Shown piece after piece: positions 49,706 through 59,069 of a stretch of DNA of 64,000 nt. The position numbers and the translations under genes were made by a program. Numbering within the stretch: position 1 is the first letter of the stretch; each line of letters opens with the position of its first letter. Under the pieces are notes generated by a model that ran no database searches, was not told the DNA's origin, and saw only the letters and a program-made list of their open reading frames with translations. This stretch comes from Myxococcus stipitatus (GTDB taxonomy: Bacteria > Myxococcota > Myxococcia > Myxococcales > Myxococcaceae), in the NCBI RefSeq assembly GCF_038561935.1, contig NZ_CP102770.1:1426001-1490000 (forward strand), in the 5' to 3' direction.

Positions 49706-51243
49706 GCGGCCTCTCCTTCGATTCCATTGCCGGCGTGCGGGACGGCTTCCGGCAGGCGCAGGCGCACCACCGTACCGTGTCCCTCCCGGCTTGTCAGACG
49801 CACCGTGCCCCCGTGCGCCTCCACCACCCGGCGAACGAACGCCAACCCGAGGCCACTCCCGGAGGCCTTGGTGGTGAAGAAGTCGTCGAAGGCGCGCTCC
49901 CTCGTGCGCGCGTCCATGCCCTCGCCGGTGTCCTCCACCTCCACCGCCAGGGCCTTGCCGTCGCGCAGCGTGCGCACGGTGAGGGTTCCGCCCCGAGGCA
50001 TGGCCTCGATGCCGTTGCGCACCAGGTTCTCCACGGCGTTGGACAGCAGGTCCGCGTCCGCGGCGCACGGGGGAAGGCCCGGCTCCAGGTCGCGGCGGAT
50101 GGTCGTCTGGCCGGGGCTCGCGAAGGACTGGAGTGACAGGACTCCCTCGACGAGCCGGCCCAGGTCCACGGGGTGGGGGCGGGGCTCGACGCGGGCCATG
50201 CGCTGGTAGGTGTCCACCACGCGCCCCAGCCGGTCTATCTGGTCCAGCATCAGGTCCAGGAACTCGCCCTGGTGGTCCCAGGACTGGCCTCGCGCGTGCT
50301 CTTCCTTGAGGTACTGCGCGGCGCCCTTCAGCGCGGCGATGGGGTTCTTCAGGTCGTGCGCCATCTGCGCGGAGAAGCGGCCCAGGGTGGCCAGGCGGTT
50401 CATCCGCTCGCCGCGGGTGACGAAGGCGGTGACGCCTCGGCGCGCGGCCGCGAGCAGCGCGAAGGTGATGGCCGTGGTGAGGACCACGAGCACGCTGACC
50501 TGCGCGGCGAAGAGGCGGAAGACGGCGAGGTAGGCCAGCACGCCCACGCCCGCCAGGGGCACGGCGACCAGGGCCATCCAAGGGGCCTCGGCGCCCACGT
50601 CGCGCTCGAAGAGGCCGATGCGCAGCGCGGCCAGCGTCATCATGGGGAGGCCCAGCAGCGTCCCCGCGTTGCCCAGCCGAGGCACCTGCGACAGGCCCAG
50701 CTCCCCCGCGAACTCCGTCAACATCATCCCCACGAGCAGGCCCAGGCCCACGACGACGAGTCCCGCGCGGGCTCGCTCATCGGGGTGCTTGGCGTCTCGC
50801 AGGTGCAGGACCAGCAGCGCGAAGCCTCCGCACAGGGGAGGGGCGGTGAGCACGGTGGCGATGAGGCCGATATGCCAGGTCGACAGCTTCGCGGTCAGGG
50901 CGGGGGCGCCGAGCGTGGCGAGCAGCACCAGGGAGAGCGCGCCCATGACGCCGTAGGTGCCGTACATGGCCCACGCCGAGCGCCTGCGTCGCCCCACGAA
51001 GGTGAGGATGAAGTGCAGGGTGCTGGGGAGGGTCATCACCATGGCGACGAAGCTCATCACCCGCCAGCCGGGCTCTCCCGAGCGCTCGATTTCGAAGTTG
51101 GTGATGTTCCAGGTGGAGAGGGTGATGGACAGCAGCGACAGCGGCAGCGCGAGCGGGTTGCGCCCCACGCGCGCGAGCACCAGGCCCGCGAGCGCGAGCA
51201 GCCCGGCGCAGGCGATGAGGTTGAGCCACATCCCGCTCGTCAT
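49702..51243 (-). CDS. Membrane sensor histidine kinase
   Basis: A 513-residue kinase. The first 265 residues hold about eight hydrophobic helices with no large external loop, so it probably senses a membrane or lipid-soluble signal. The DHp helix has H296 (AQMAHDLKNPIAALKG); the ATPase part shows N (VENLVRNGIEAM), G1 (VEDTGEGMD), F (FDDFFTTKASG) and G2 (GSGLGLAFV) boxes. It overlaps the NtrC-type regulator by four bases and is its presumed partner. Confidence 0.96.
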   Translation of the reverse strand: MTSGMWLNLIACAGLLALAGLVLARVGRNPLALPLSLLSITLSTWNITNFEIERSGEPGWRVMSFVAMVMTLPSTLHFILTFVGRRRRSAWAMYGTYGVMGALSLVLLATLGAPALTAKLSTWHIGLIATVLTAPPLCGGFALLVLHLRDAKHPDERARAGLVVVGLGLLVGMMLTEFAGELGLSQVPRLGNAGTLLGLPMMTLAALRIGLFERDVGAEAPWMALVAVPLAGVGVLAYLAVFRLFAAQVSVLVVLTTAITFALLAAARRGVTAFVTRGERMNRLATLGRFSAQMAHDLKNPIAALKGAAQYLKEEHARGQSWDHQGEFLDLMLDQIDRLGRVVDTYQRMARVEPRPHPVDLGRLVEGVLSLQSFASPGQTTIRRDLEPGLPPCAADADLLSNAVENLVRNGIEAMPRGGTLTVRTLRDGKALAVEVEDTGEGMDARTRERAFDDFFTTKASGSGLGLAFVRRVVEAHGGTVRLTSREGHGTVVRLRLPEAVPHAGNGIEGEAA

Positions 51244-51368
51244 GGTGTCGCGTCTCGTACCGGAGTCACTGGGGCCAGCATAGTCCGGGTGGGTGGGCCG
51301 CTGACGGGGTCATCCGTTCGAGGGGACGGGCCCCCGCTGCGGCACACCGCGACGCCGTGCTTCGTCTC

Positions 51369-51397
51369 GGGCGCGCCCTTGCTGGCGACGCGCCCGG
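51369..51397 (-). terminator. Hairpin after the MshEN-HEAT gene
   Basis: CGGGCGCG (51369-51376) and CGCGCCCG (51390-51397) form a perfect eight-base stem with a 13-base loop, 26 bases downstream of the stop at 51423. It lacks a T-run. Confidence 0.45.
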
Positions 51398-51422
51398 GAG
51401 GGTCGCGGCTTGCGGCTCGGGG

Positions 51423-54400
51423 TCAGAGCAGGCCGAGGCGGCGAGCGTTGGCCGGAGCGACCGCCGCGGCCTCCCAGCGGCGCACCGCGACTTCACGCTC
51501 CGACTCCGGCGCGTCCGCGTAGTAGCCGAGGGTGTCGTTGAGCGCGCGGCTCAGCTCCTCGATGGCGGCGAGCCGCACGTCGAGCTCGCGATGGCGCAGC
51601 GCCGTGATGAGCCAGTCCGCGCGCCGGCGGCTGCGGTTCTCCGCCCACCAGGCCGCCCACTGCTTGGGGCTGAGGCCCAGCGGCATGCGCGTCACTTCGC
51701 GCAGCGCCTCCGCCGCGGCCTGGGCGCACATCTCGTCCTCGCTGCGCGTGAGCTGGATGAGGCCCTCGACGGCGTCGCGGTCGTGCAGCGTGCCCAGGGC
51801 TCGCGCGGCGAGCGCTCGGCGCATCATGTCCCGGCTGTTGAGCTCCTGCCGCAGCTCCCGCATCGCGGAGTCCAGGCGCGGCAGCTGCTTGAGCGCGGCG
51901 GAGGCCACCCGCGCGGCGCTGGAGATGTCCGGCTCCAGGTCGAACAGCCCGCGCAGCACGCCGTCCACCAGCTCCACGTAGGGCAGGTTGCCCGCGGTGA
52001 GCAGCGCGAAGTAGCGCGTGTCCGCGTCGTGCGAGTCGAGCAGGGGCGACAGGGCCTGCGCCGCGGGCCGGCCCAGCCGCGACATCGCGGCGGGAATCGG
52101 GCCGAGCTCATCCGCTTCGGGCAGCTCGACGACGGGCAGGCGGCTCCACGCGGTGGGGCCTGGGAAGTGCTGCGCGAGGACCCGGGCGCTGGCCTCGGGC
52201 GAGCGCGCGAGTTCCACCATGGCGCTGGAGCGCTGCGCCGCGTCCGGACCCGTGAGCCGACGCAGGAGCGGGGCGAAGTCCGGGGGCGGGCGCTCTTCCT
52301 GCGACTGCGCACGCGGAGGCAGCGCGGCGGCCCGGCCCACGGTGCCCGAGGCGCCTCGGCCGAAGAAGGGACTCCAGCCCAGGCCCGCCACCACCGCCGG
52401 CGCGGGAGCGGGCGCGGTGGCCACGGGCACGTCCACGTCGATGGAGATGTCCTCCTCGGGACTGCGCGGCGCGGAGAGGCGCTGCTTGCGGAAGAGGATG
52501 AGCTCCTGGAAGGCGGAGGCCAGGTCCTGGCAGAACAGGATGTAGTCCGACAGCCGGCGCTGGCTCATGGGCTTCTGCCCACAGTCGCCGTAGATGATGG
52601 CCACCAGCCGGCCCTTCACCTCCACCGGGTACAGGAAGACGGTGCGCGGCGTCTGACGGCCGAACAGCTCCAGATAGTGCCGCGTGAGGGCGTCCGGGGA
52701 CAGCGGTCCCGCGTAGCTTCCTCGCGTCACGGCCACGGTGCGGAAGACGCTGCTGGCGTCGAGCGGCACGGACACCTGGGCGAGCTGCTCACCCGACATG
52801 CCCTCGCCACGGGCTTCCCAGCCCACCGCCGCGCCTCGCAGCACCGCGAAGGCCGCGACGTAGTCGAACGTGCGGCGGCCGAAGCGCAGCGCCACGTCCA
52901 TCAGCTTGTCGCGGTCCTTGGTGGACTCCTTGAGGGCCGCGCGCGCCTGCGCCAGCGTCCAGTCCGGCACGTCCTGGTTCGCGGACGACGGAGGAGGGCG
53001 GGCTTCCGGCTCGGTGGCGCGGGCTCGCGTCGGGGCGGGCGTGTTCGCCTTGCCGGGGTTGGGGAAGACGATGAAGGCGGGCTCGCTCGAGCGCTGCGCC
53101 GCGTTCGCGTTGCCCGGGGACGAGGTTCCGAAGCGGAGCGTGGAGGGCGTCGGGGCTTCGTGGGAGGACGGAGCGGACGGAGGACCCGGGGGCCAGATTT
53201 GCGGAGGGAGCCCCGGCTGCGCGGGGGATACCGGTGGCCACACGGACGGCGCGGGACTGCCGTCCTGTGCGCTCGTACGAGGGGCGGATGCGGTGGGCTG
53301 AGGGCCCGTCGCGGGCTGCGTCCCGTGAGCAGGGTTTGCCGCCGCGGTGCGCGATGCCGACGCGGGGCCCGTTGCTCCGTGTTGTGCGCCTCCCGTCATC
53401 CCGGGCTGCTGCGTCGCGCCCGTGGTCCCGTGCTGAGAAGGCTGAGCGGTTCCCGCGGCACCGGTGTGATGCGCTTGTGGCGAGGCACCCGTTGTCCCGT
53501 GAGGGGCATGCTGGGTGGAGCTCGTGGCCCCGTGGGAGGCCGGCTGAGAGGAACCTGTTGCTCCGTGGGAGGCCGACTGCGTGGCGCCCGTGGCCCCTCG
53601 AGGGGCCTGTTGCGCGGAACCTGCGGCCCCGTGAGGGGTCTGCTGTCCAGCGCCCGTGGCTCCCTGGGAGGACGGCCGCGCGGAACCCGTGGCTCCGTGC
53701 GCGGAGTGCTGCGCGGAACCCGTGGCCCCATGAGAGGAATGCTGCGCGGCGCCGGTTGCTCCGTGAGGTGCGGACTGCGCGGCGCCCGTGGCTCCGTGAG
53801 CGGAGTGCTGCGCGGAACCCGTGGCTCCATGCGAGGGCGAATGTGCAGAGCCTGTCGCCCCCGCGGGCCTGTGCTGCGCGGAACTCGTCGCACCAGGCTG
53901 CGCGGCACCCGTGGTCGCGGACTGAGCCGGAGGCTGAGTGGCACCCGTGGCCGCACGGGCGGCGGATGGCGCGGCGCCAAGCGAAGGCGCTTGGGTGGCC
54001 GACGCAGCTCCCTGTGCGGAACCCGTGCCGACCGCGCGAGAGGGTGTCTGCGCGTTCTCAGCCGAAACTCCTGGCATCGCGGCGTGCGCGGGCGTGGCCG
54101 TGAGCACGGGCGGCTGGGCCGGGCGGGACGTGTCGGGCCGCGAGGGCTGTGCGCCCCCCGGCATGTTCAGGCGCAGCGGCGCTCGGACGAAGGCCGGAGG
54201 CGGCGCGGTCGCCGTATCAGGGGGCGGAGGCGGAGGAGGCCGCTGAGGGTCTCGCTGCTCGGGCCGCGCGGCGGAACGGACCTCCGAGGCCACCGGCTCC
54301 TTCGCCACCGACTGGGCCAGCCGCTCCACCATCTCCACCGTGAGGGACTCCTCGGGGGGAGGCGGGGGCGGGGGCGTGACGGGAAGCTGCTGCTCCGGGT

Positions 54401-54863
54401 CCAGCGCCGCGACCAGCTGCGTGAAGCGCGGGGCCAGGGGCTGGCGGTAGATGGTGGAGATCCACTCGCGGATGCGGATCTCCGTGGCCACCCACAGCTC
54501 GAGCGGCTTGCCGAGCAGGAACCCGACCTCGTCGAGCTCCTTCTTGGGCACCGGGTACGCACAGGCGACGTGCAGCGTCTGGCCGTCCAAGGAGAGCGGC
54601 ACCACGCAGAGCCGCTCGGCGATCTTGGGCGGGATGAAGGATGCGACCTCCGCGTTGGGCTCGAAGTCGACCAGGTTCACCGGACGGAAACCCGACACGT
54701 CTCCGAGCAGCGAGAGCACATCCGCCTCGCTCGAGAGCCCCTGTTCCAGGAGGACCGTGTCCAGGTGCCCGCCCTGTGCCTGCTGGTGACGCAACAACTC
54801 TCCCGCCTTCTCCTGGGAAAGGAGCGTGCGGGAGACGAGAAGCTGAGCAAGGCGGGCGGGCAT
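51423..54863 (-). CDS. MshEN - repeat linker - HEAT repeat protein
   Basis: A 1146-residue protein starting at ATG 54863. Residues about 1-150 form an MshEN/GspE N-terminal domain (LAQLLVSRTLLSQEKAGELL, then FIPPKIAERLCVVPLSLDG). Next come a Pro-rich stretch (165-240) and a long Ala/Gly/Ser/His/Thr region with 11-residue repeats (about 280-505). Residues about 640-795 look like a GAF-type fold (VFLYPVEVKGRLVAIIYGD). From about 855 on, alpha-helical HEAT-like repeats follow (ARALGTLHDRDAVEGLIQLT). There is no ATPase. It could be a scaffold for motility or secretion, perhaps c-di-GMP-responsive; this is inference. Confidence 0.85.
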   Translation of the reverse strand: MPARLAQLLVSRTLLSQEKAGELLRHQQAQGGHLDTVLLEQGLSSEADVLSLLGDVSGFRPVNLVDFEPNAEVASFIPPKIAERLCVVPLSLDGQTLHVACAYPVPKKELDEVGFLLGKPLELWVATEIRIREWISTIYRQPLAPRFTQLVAALDPEQQLPVTPPPPPPPEESLTVEMVERLAQSVAKEPVASEVRSAARPEQRDPQRPPPPPPPDTATAPPPAFVRAPLRLNMPGGAQPSRPDTSRPAQPPVLTATPAHAAMPGVSAENAQTPSRAVGTGSAQGAASATQAPSLGAAPSAARAATGATQPPAQSATTGAAQPGATSSAQHRPAGATGSAHSPSHGATGSAQHSAHGATGAAQSAPHGATGAAQHSSHGATGSAQHSAHGATGSARPSSQGATGAGQQTPHGAAGSAQQAPRGATGATQSASHGATGSSQPASHGATSSTQHAPHGTTGASPQAHHTGAAGTAQPSQHGTTGATQQPGMTGGAQHGATGPASASRTAAANPAHGTQPATGPQPTASAPRTSAQDGSPAPSVWPPVSPAQPGLPPQIWPPGPPSAPSSHEAPTPSTLRFGTSSPGNANAAQRSSEPAFIVFPNPGKANTPAPTRARATEPEARPPPSSANQDVPDWTLAQARAALKESTKDRDKLMDVALRFGRRTFDYVAAFAVLRGAAVGWEARGEGMSGEQLAQVSVPLDASSVFRTVAVTRGSYAGPLSPDALTRHYLELFGRQTPRTVFLYPVEVKGRLVAIIYGDCGQKPMSQRRLSDYILFCQDLASAFQELILFRKQRLSAPRSPEEDISIDVDVPVATAPAPAPAVVAGLGWSPFFGRGASGTVGRAAALPPRAQSQEERPPPDFAPLLRRLTGPDAAQRSSAMVELARSPEASARVLAQHFPGPTAWSRLPVVELPEADELGPIPAAMSRLGRPAAQALSPLLDSHDADTRYFALLTAGNLPYVELVDGVLRGLFDLEPDISSAARVASAALKQLPRLDSAMRELRQELNSRDMMRRALAARALGTLHDRDAVEGLIQLTRSEDEMCAQAAAEALREVTRMPLGLSPKQWAAWWAENRSRRRADWLITALRHRELDVRLAAIEELSRALNDTLGYYADAPESEREVAVRRWEAAAVAPANARRLGLL
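53397..53940. repeat. 33-bp coding tandem repeat (HGATGSAQHSA)
   Basis: About fifteen copies of an 11-residue unit HGATGSAQHSA (33 bases) form the linker of the MshEN-HEAT protein. HGATGS/A is the most constant part. Several units near 53690-53830 are almost identical at base level, pointing to slippage or unequal recombination. Confidence 0.8.
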
Positions 54864-54914
54864 GGAGACGCGGCATCTTACGGCCGCGGCCGCAAGGCAC
54901 AATGAAGCGGTGGG

Positions 54915-56552
54915 TCAGCTCGGTTGAACGACGAAAGTAGACGTCAGCTTGTCATGGAGCGTCTGTCCACGGCGATCAAAGAGCGCCATCCAGAATCCGC
55001 CCAGGAAGAGGACGAAGGAGACACTGGAGAGCATCGCCCGGACGATGGCGCGCCCTGGGGCGGGGGCCAGCCCGTGTGTGTCCACCAGTCGCAGGCCCAA
55101 CAAGAGCCGTCCGAGCGTGCGTCCGTTCCAGAGGAAGGCCGCGACCGCGCAGTAGACGAGCGCCAGAATCATCACGAGGACGACGCCCGGCAGCAGCACC
55201 GTGTGCAGCGCCCGCAGCCAGGCGACGAAGCCGTCCAGACCGGACAGTCCGGCCTCCGGGGACTTCACGCCCGTCACGGAAGACGCGAGGGTGATGTACA
55301 GCGCCGCGACGCCCGCGATGGCCGCCGTGTCGATGGAGAAGGAGAGCAGCCGCCGCCACAGGGAGGCCGGGCGCGCGTGGACCTCGGCGACGCCGGGCTG
55401 GGCGCGGGACGGCGCCGCCTGCGGGCGAGGCTTCTCGGCGCGGGGCGTGGCCTGCTCCATCACCGGCAAGCCCGGGGCGGGAGCCACGGACTGGCGCGGG
55501 GGGAGACTGAAGGAGGCCGGGTCCAAGGGCTCCATCGGGGGCAGACCTGACGAATCCGCCTCCATCTGGGGCAGACCCGACGAGGCCGACTCCGTCCGAG
55601 CAACCCCGGGAAGCGCGGCCGACAGAGGCGGCTGGCCCGGAGCGGCCATGTGAGGCAGACCCGACGAGGCCGCTGCGGGAGACTGTGCCGCCGCCTGGAG
55701 GTGACCCACAGAGGCCGCCATGTGCGGCTGTCCCGAGGCCGGCATCTGAGCCTGCGCCGGAGCCGCCATGCGCTGCTGGCCCGAGGCCGCCATGTGCGAC
55801 TGACCCGAAGCCGCCGCATGCTGCTGGCCCGAGGCCGGGGGGTACGGCAGCCCCGACGTCGCCGCATGCTGCTGGCCCGGCGCGTGATGCTGCGCCGAAC
55901 CCGCCGCGTGCTGCTGACCCGCCGCCGCGTGCGGCAGACCCGAGGCCGCCGCGTGGAGATGTCCCGCGGGGCCCATTCGCGGCAGGCCCGGAGCCACGGG
56001 CTCGATGAAGGGCGCGCCTGGGAGGGTGTCCGCGACGGGGCTGACCGACTCCGGCCCCACGACGGGAAGCGACGGACCCGCCGCTGCCCGAGCGCGCGCG
56101 GCGCTCGGCGTCCCGTACGCGGGCGTCATCGGCGACAGGGTCGGCTGCACCGCGGCCGGCGGGGGCGGAACATTCAGGGGGAACGCACCACCCCCCTGCG
56201 CCTGGGGCTGAGCCTGGGCCCAGGCGGGCTGGCTCGAGGCGGACCGGGCCGCGGGCGTCATGCCCGGAGGCGTGGGCCTCGCGACTCCCGGGGCGTTTCG
56301 CGGCGTGGCCACGCGCGGCTCGGCGGGCGGCGGAAGGGGACCAGCGAGCGGGGCCACGGCGGGCGGCGGCGCGGGGCTGCGCTCGGCGAAGGCGGGGCCC
56401 TCGGCGCGGCCGGGGGCGCGGCGGTCAATCAGGAGGTCCCGGTCGAGGAAGCTCGGCACACCCGGCAGAGTGGTCTGGGCGGCGGCCTTGGCGCAGGCGG
56501 GGCAGTCTCCGACGGGCGGCAACAGCGCTCCGCACTTCATGCACTTGGACAA
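54915..56552 (-). CDS. Zinc-ribbon / RDD domain membrane protein
   Basis: A 545-residue protein. The N-terminus is a zinc ribbon with C4, C7, C17 and C20 (CMKCG...CPAC). Residues about 45-395 are low complexity, rich in Pro, Ala, His, Gln and Met with SGQQHAAA- and SGLPHMAA-like units. Residues about 400-545 are an RDD domain with three hydrophobic helices (SFSIDTAAIAGVAALYITLA; WNGRTLGRLLLGLRLVD; GQTLHDKLTSTFVV). The start is a TTG at 56552 with GGAGGAG seven bases upstream. It lies just upstream of the MshEN-HEAT gene on the same strand. Function unknown. Confidence 0.88.
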   Translation of the reverse strand: MSKCMKCGALLPPVGDCPACAKAAAQTTLPGVPSFLDRDLLIDRRAPGRAEGPAFAERSPAPPPAVAPLAGPLPPPAEPRVATPRNAPGVARPTPPGMTPAARSASSQPAWAQAQPQAQGGGAFPLNVPPPPAAVQPTLSPMTPAYGTPSAARARAAAGPSLPVVGPESVSPVADTLPGAPFIEPVAPGLPRMGPAGHLHAAASGLPHAAAGQQHAAGSAQHHAPGQQHAATSGLPYPPASGQQHAAASGQSHMAASGQQRMAAPAQAQMPASGQPHMAASVGHLQAAAQSPAAASSGLPHMAAPGQPPLSAALPGVARTESASSGLPQMEADSSGLPPMEPLDPASFSLPPRQSVAPAPGLPVMEQATPRAEKPRPQAAPSRAQPGVAEVHARPASLWRRLLSFSIDTAAIAGVAALYITLASSVTGVKSPEAGLSGLDGFVAWLRALHTVLLPGVVLVMILALVYCAVAAFLWNGRTLGRLLLGLRLVDTHGLAPAPGRAIVRAMLSSVSFVLFLGGFWMALFDRRGQTLHDKLTSTFVVQPS

Positions 56553-56673
56553 CGGACTCCTCCGGGCTGACGACGGCTTGCGCCATGAAAAAACGTCCGC
56601 ACCGAAGGAGCAAGAAAAGTGGCGTCCCCCCGAGGTCCCTCGGTCGAGGAACCGTCAGGGGCTCGTCACCGAA

Positions 56674-56717
56674 AGGCGCCCACGTGTCCCCTGGGGGACA
56701 ACCCGCGTGGGACGCCT
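56674..56717 (-). terminator. Large hairpin with T-run after the YeaQ-like gene
   Basis: On the minus strand AGGCG-T-CCCACG (56717-56706) pairs with CGTGGG-CGCCT (56684-56674), and an inner GTCCCC/GGGGAC hairpin sits inside. The outer stem runs straight into TTTCGG. It ends four bases beyond the stop of the YeaQ-like gene. Confidence 0.65.
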
Positions 56718-56721
56718 CACG

Positions 56722-56988
56722 CTAGGCGTGGACCCGGCGCCGTCCCACCGCGCCCACGATGAGCAGCACGACGATGGCGCCCACGACGGACATGATGAGG
56801 CCCGCGGGCCGCAGCTCGAAGAGTCGCCCGTCGCGCGAGAACAAGGACCCCACCAATCCACCCAGCAGCGAGCCGACCATGCCCAGAAGCGTCGTCGCCA
56901 TCAGGCCCATGCTCTGCTTGCCCGGGAGAATGGCGCGCGCGATGAGCCCCGCGATGAAGCCAACGATGATGAACGCGATGATCCCCAT
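56722..56988 (-). CDS. GlsB/YeaQ/YmgE family membrane protein
   Basis: An 88-residue inner-membrane protein of the transglycosylase-associated/GlsB family, often linked to general stress. It has three hydrophobic glycine-rich helices, beginning MGIIAFIIVGFIAGLIARAI, with the family LLGMVGSLLGGLVG segment. ATG 56988 has AGGAG eight bases upstream. The frame is open far upstream only as antisense of rsmE. It lies 110 bases after rsmE, same strand, with its own terminator. Confidence 0.95.
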   Translation of the reverse strand: MGIIAFIIVGFIAGLIARAILPGKQSMGLMATTLLGMVGSLLGGLVGSLFSRDGRLFELRPAGLIMSVVGAIVVLLIVGAVGRRRVHA

Positions 56989-57098
56989 GAACCTTTCTCC
57001 TGTTTGTGGGGACCCCAGAGGTCCCTGACGGCACAAACGTAGGAATCGCCCTGGGAACGTGGGAACCCGGGGGGAACGAGCGCTCGGCTCCCCTCCTG

Positions 57099-57833
57099 CT
57101 AACCAAGGTCTCCATCGAGGTGCATCATCACCGCGAGGGCCGCCAGCGCCGCCGTCTCGGTGCGCAGGATGCGCGTCCCCAGCGTCACGGCGCGAGCCCC
57201 CAGCGCCTTGAGCGCCTCCACTTCCTCTCGCGCCAGGCCGCCCTCGGGGCCCACCACCAGCGCCACCGGAGTGCCCGCGCCCGCCGCGCGGAAGGCCTCC
57301 CCCAGCGGCACCGCGGACTCCTCCTCGTCCAGCACCAGCACCACGGTGCCAGGGGCAAGCCCCCTCGCGGCCTCGGTCAGCGGCAGCGGGCTCTCCACGC
57401 GAGGCACGTCGTCGCGGCGGCACTGGCGAGCGGCCTCCTCCACGATTTTCGTCCACCGGGCGGTGCGCTCCTGGGCGCGGCGAGGCTCCAGCTTCACCAC
57501 GCTTCGCACCGTGTCCACGGGGAGGAAGGCGGCGGCGCCCAGCTCGGTGCCCTTCTGGAGCACCCACTCCAGCTTGTCGCCCTTGGGCAGCCCCTGGAGC
57601 ACGCTCACCGCGCGGCGCGCGGGGGCCTGCCGCACGGGGCCCAGCTCCACGCGCACCGTCTGCGCGTCCACGCCCACCACCCGGCTGACGAAGGAGCGGC
57701 CCTTGCCGTCGAAGACCTCCAGCGCGTCGCCTTCGCCCAGGCGCAGGACGTGGACGACGTAGTGGCGGCGGTCGCCCGTCAGCGCCACCTCGGCGGGAGC
57801 GGGGTCCGGAATGGGGACGAAGAGGCGAACCAC
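57099..57833 (-). CDS. rsmE: 16S rRNA m3U1498 methyltransferase
   Basis: Methylates N3 of U1498 in 16S rRNA with SAM, using a knotted SPOUT fold. The 244 residues start at GTG 57833 (GGAG nine bases upstream). Marks are the N-terminal PUA-like part (VRLFVPIPDP, HYVVHVLRL), KGDKLEWVLQKGTELG, and the SAM knot VGPEGGLAREEVE with LGTRILRTETAALAALAV. It follows the DUF962 gene at 57943 on the same strand by about 110 bases. Confidence 0.96.
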   Translation of the reverse strand: MVRLFVPIPDPAPAEVALTGDRRHYVVHVLRLGEGDALEVFDGKGRSFVSRVVGVDAQTVRVELGPVRQAPARRAVSVLQGLPKGDKLEWVLQKGTELGAAAFLPVDTVRSVVKLEPRRAQERTARWTKIVEEAARQCRRDDVPRVESPLPLTEAARGLAPGTVVLVLDEEESAVPLGEAFRAAGAGTPVALVVGPEGGLAREEVEALKALGARAVTLGTRILRTETAALAALAVMMHLDGDLG

Positions 57834-57942
57834 GGGGCGTTCTCCAGCAGGGCGGGCTGGAAGGACCAGGACCCGCGTCGGGGCGGCGACTTCAACAGCA
57901 AGCCGCCGTCCGACGCCAGGGTTCGCTGGGGCCCGGGGTCGC

Positions 57943-58458
57943 TCAGGTCGCCAGGGGCGCCGGCGGAGGCCCCCCGGCCATGACTCGCGCGTGCAGCTCG
58001 CGCTTGAGCCCCATCCCGAACAGGAGGACGGTGAGCAGGTAGACGGGCTCGATGAAGAAGAGCAGCGGCCCGCCGAGCGACAGGCCATGCGTCTTCTTCT
58101 CGAGGACGACGTGCGCGCCCACCACGAGCGCGAAGCGCGCCACCATGACGCCCACGGCGATGATGGCGACGGTGGGACCCGGCAGGTGCCCCAGGGACAG
58201 CGCGGCGTTGAGCGTGGGGATGAGCGGCAGGCTCATCAAGAGCCCCGCCGTCCATTCCAGCGAGAGCGCGTAGAGCGCCACCGCGAGCACCAGGACATGC
58301 GCCGCGGAGAGCGTCATGTCCCCCACGGGGATGCGCAGCAAGCCGAGCGGCACGAGCAGGGCGAAGATGAACATGTAGGCGCCCACGAAGTGCACGGCGC
58401 GGCTCGCGCGGTTCTCGTGCAGGGGCATCCAGGCGCGCAGCTTGTCAGCGAAGCTCAT
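57943..58458 (-). CDS. DUF962/Mpo1-like membrane protein (copy 2)
   Basis: A 171-residue protein with about five hydrophobic helices and the N-terminal HENRASRAVHFVGAYMFIF segment that places the conserved histidines of the DUF962/Mpo1 family (yeast Mpo1 is a dioxygenase acting on 2-hydroxy fatty acids). Histidine positions are less complete than in the neighbour. ATG 58458 is four bases beyond the stop of the neighbouring copy, so the two are co-translated. Confidence 0.82.
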   Translation of the reverse strand: MSFADKLRAWMPLHENRASRAVHFVGAYMFIFALLVPLGLLRIPVGDMTLSAAHVLVLAVALYALSLEWTAGLLMSLPLIPTLNAALSLGHLPGPTVAIIAVGVMVARFALVVGAHVVLEKKTHGLSLGGPLLFFIEPVYLLTVLLFGMGLKRELHARVMAGGPPPAPLAT

Positions 58459-58462
58459 GGGT

Positions 58463-58951
58463 TCAGGCGCGGGCCGGCGTCGCGTTCTGGGGCTGGGGCT
58501 TGAGGACGTAGTCGCCGAAGAGGACCGCGACGAAGAACAGCGGGCCCACCAGCGCGTGCACCAGGTTGGTGAGGAAGGACGGCGACTTCTTCTCCCAGAC
58601 GGAGTGGCCCGCCAGCTGGATGAGCCAGCCGAACGCGGCGATGGCCACCACGCTCCAGACGGGCATCATCCGGCCCAGCGGGAAGCACGCGGCCATGAAG
58701 GCGACGACGACGAGGCCCAGCTTGACGTCCGCGCGCAGGTACCAGACGGCGGCCAGGGCCCACACCACCATGCCCAGCGTCAGCACGCCCCCGGGAAGCG
58801 CGGGGAGGGCCACCAGCTTCACCCAGTCGAGCATCGTGACGATGTGCAGGACGATGACCGGAATCGCAATCTTGTGCGTCAGCCGGTTGATGGGGTGCTG
58901 ATGCGATGAGTAGTACTCGTCGAAGAGGGCGGTGATGGGGGCCTTGAGCAT
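58463..58951 (-). CDS. DUF962/Mpo1-like membrane protein (copy 1)
   Basis: A 162-residue paralogue of the following gene. ATG 58951 has GGAGG upstream. It begins with the family segment FDEYYSSHQHPINRLTHKIA, holding several histidines that would ligate iron in Mpo1, and a late histidine pair region (LAGHSVWEKKSPSFL). Four to five membrane helices. The stop is four bases before the next copy. A role in fatty acid alpha-oxidation is only suggested by family knowledge. Confidence 0.85.
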   Translation of the reverse strand: MLKAPITALFDEYYSSHQHPINRLTHKIAIPVIVLHIVTMLDWVKLVALPALPGGVLTLGMVVWALAAVWYLRADVKLGLVVVAFMAACFPLGRMMPVWSVVAIAAFGWLIQLAGHSVWEKKSPSFLTNLVHALVGPLFFVAVLFGDYVLKPQPQNATPARA

Positions 58952-59069
58952 GGCGTCCTCCGAACGGACAGCGGGGCATGGGGAAGTTAGGGGATGTCGC
59001 GCCAGGTGTCCTGGCGGCACGCGCCAATCTCCTGACCTGGGACGCCACCGGCTCCCCGCACGTCGAGGC

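Noticed and set aside
51357..54905. 1182-codon open frame on the plus strand, the longest in the window
   Set aside because: Antisense of the MshEN-HEAT gene. Its Arg/Gly-rich product follows from the repeats and the G/C third positions of the true gene.
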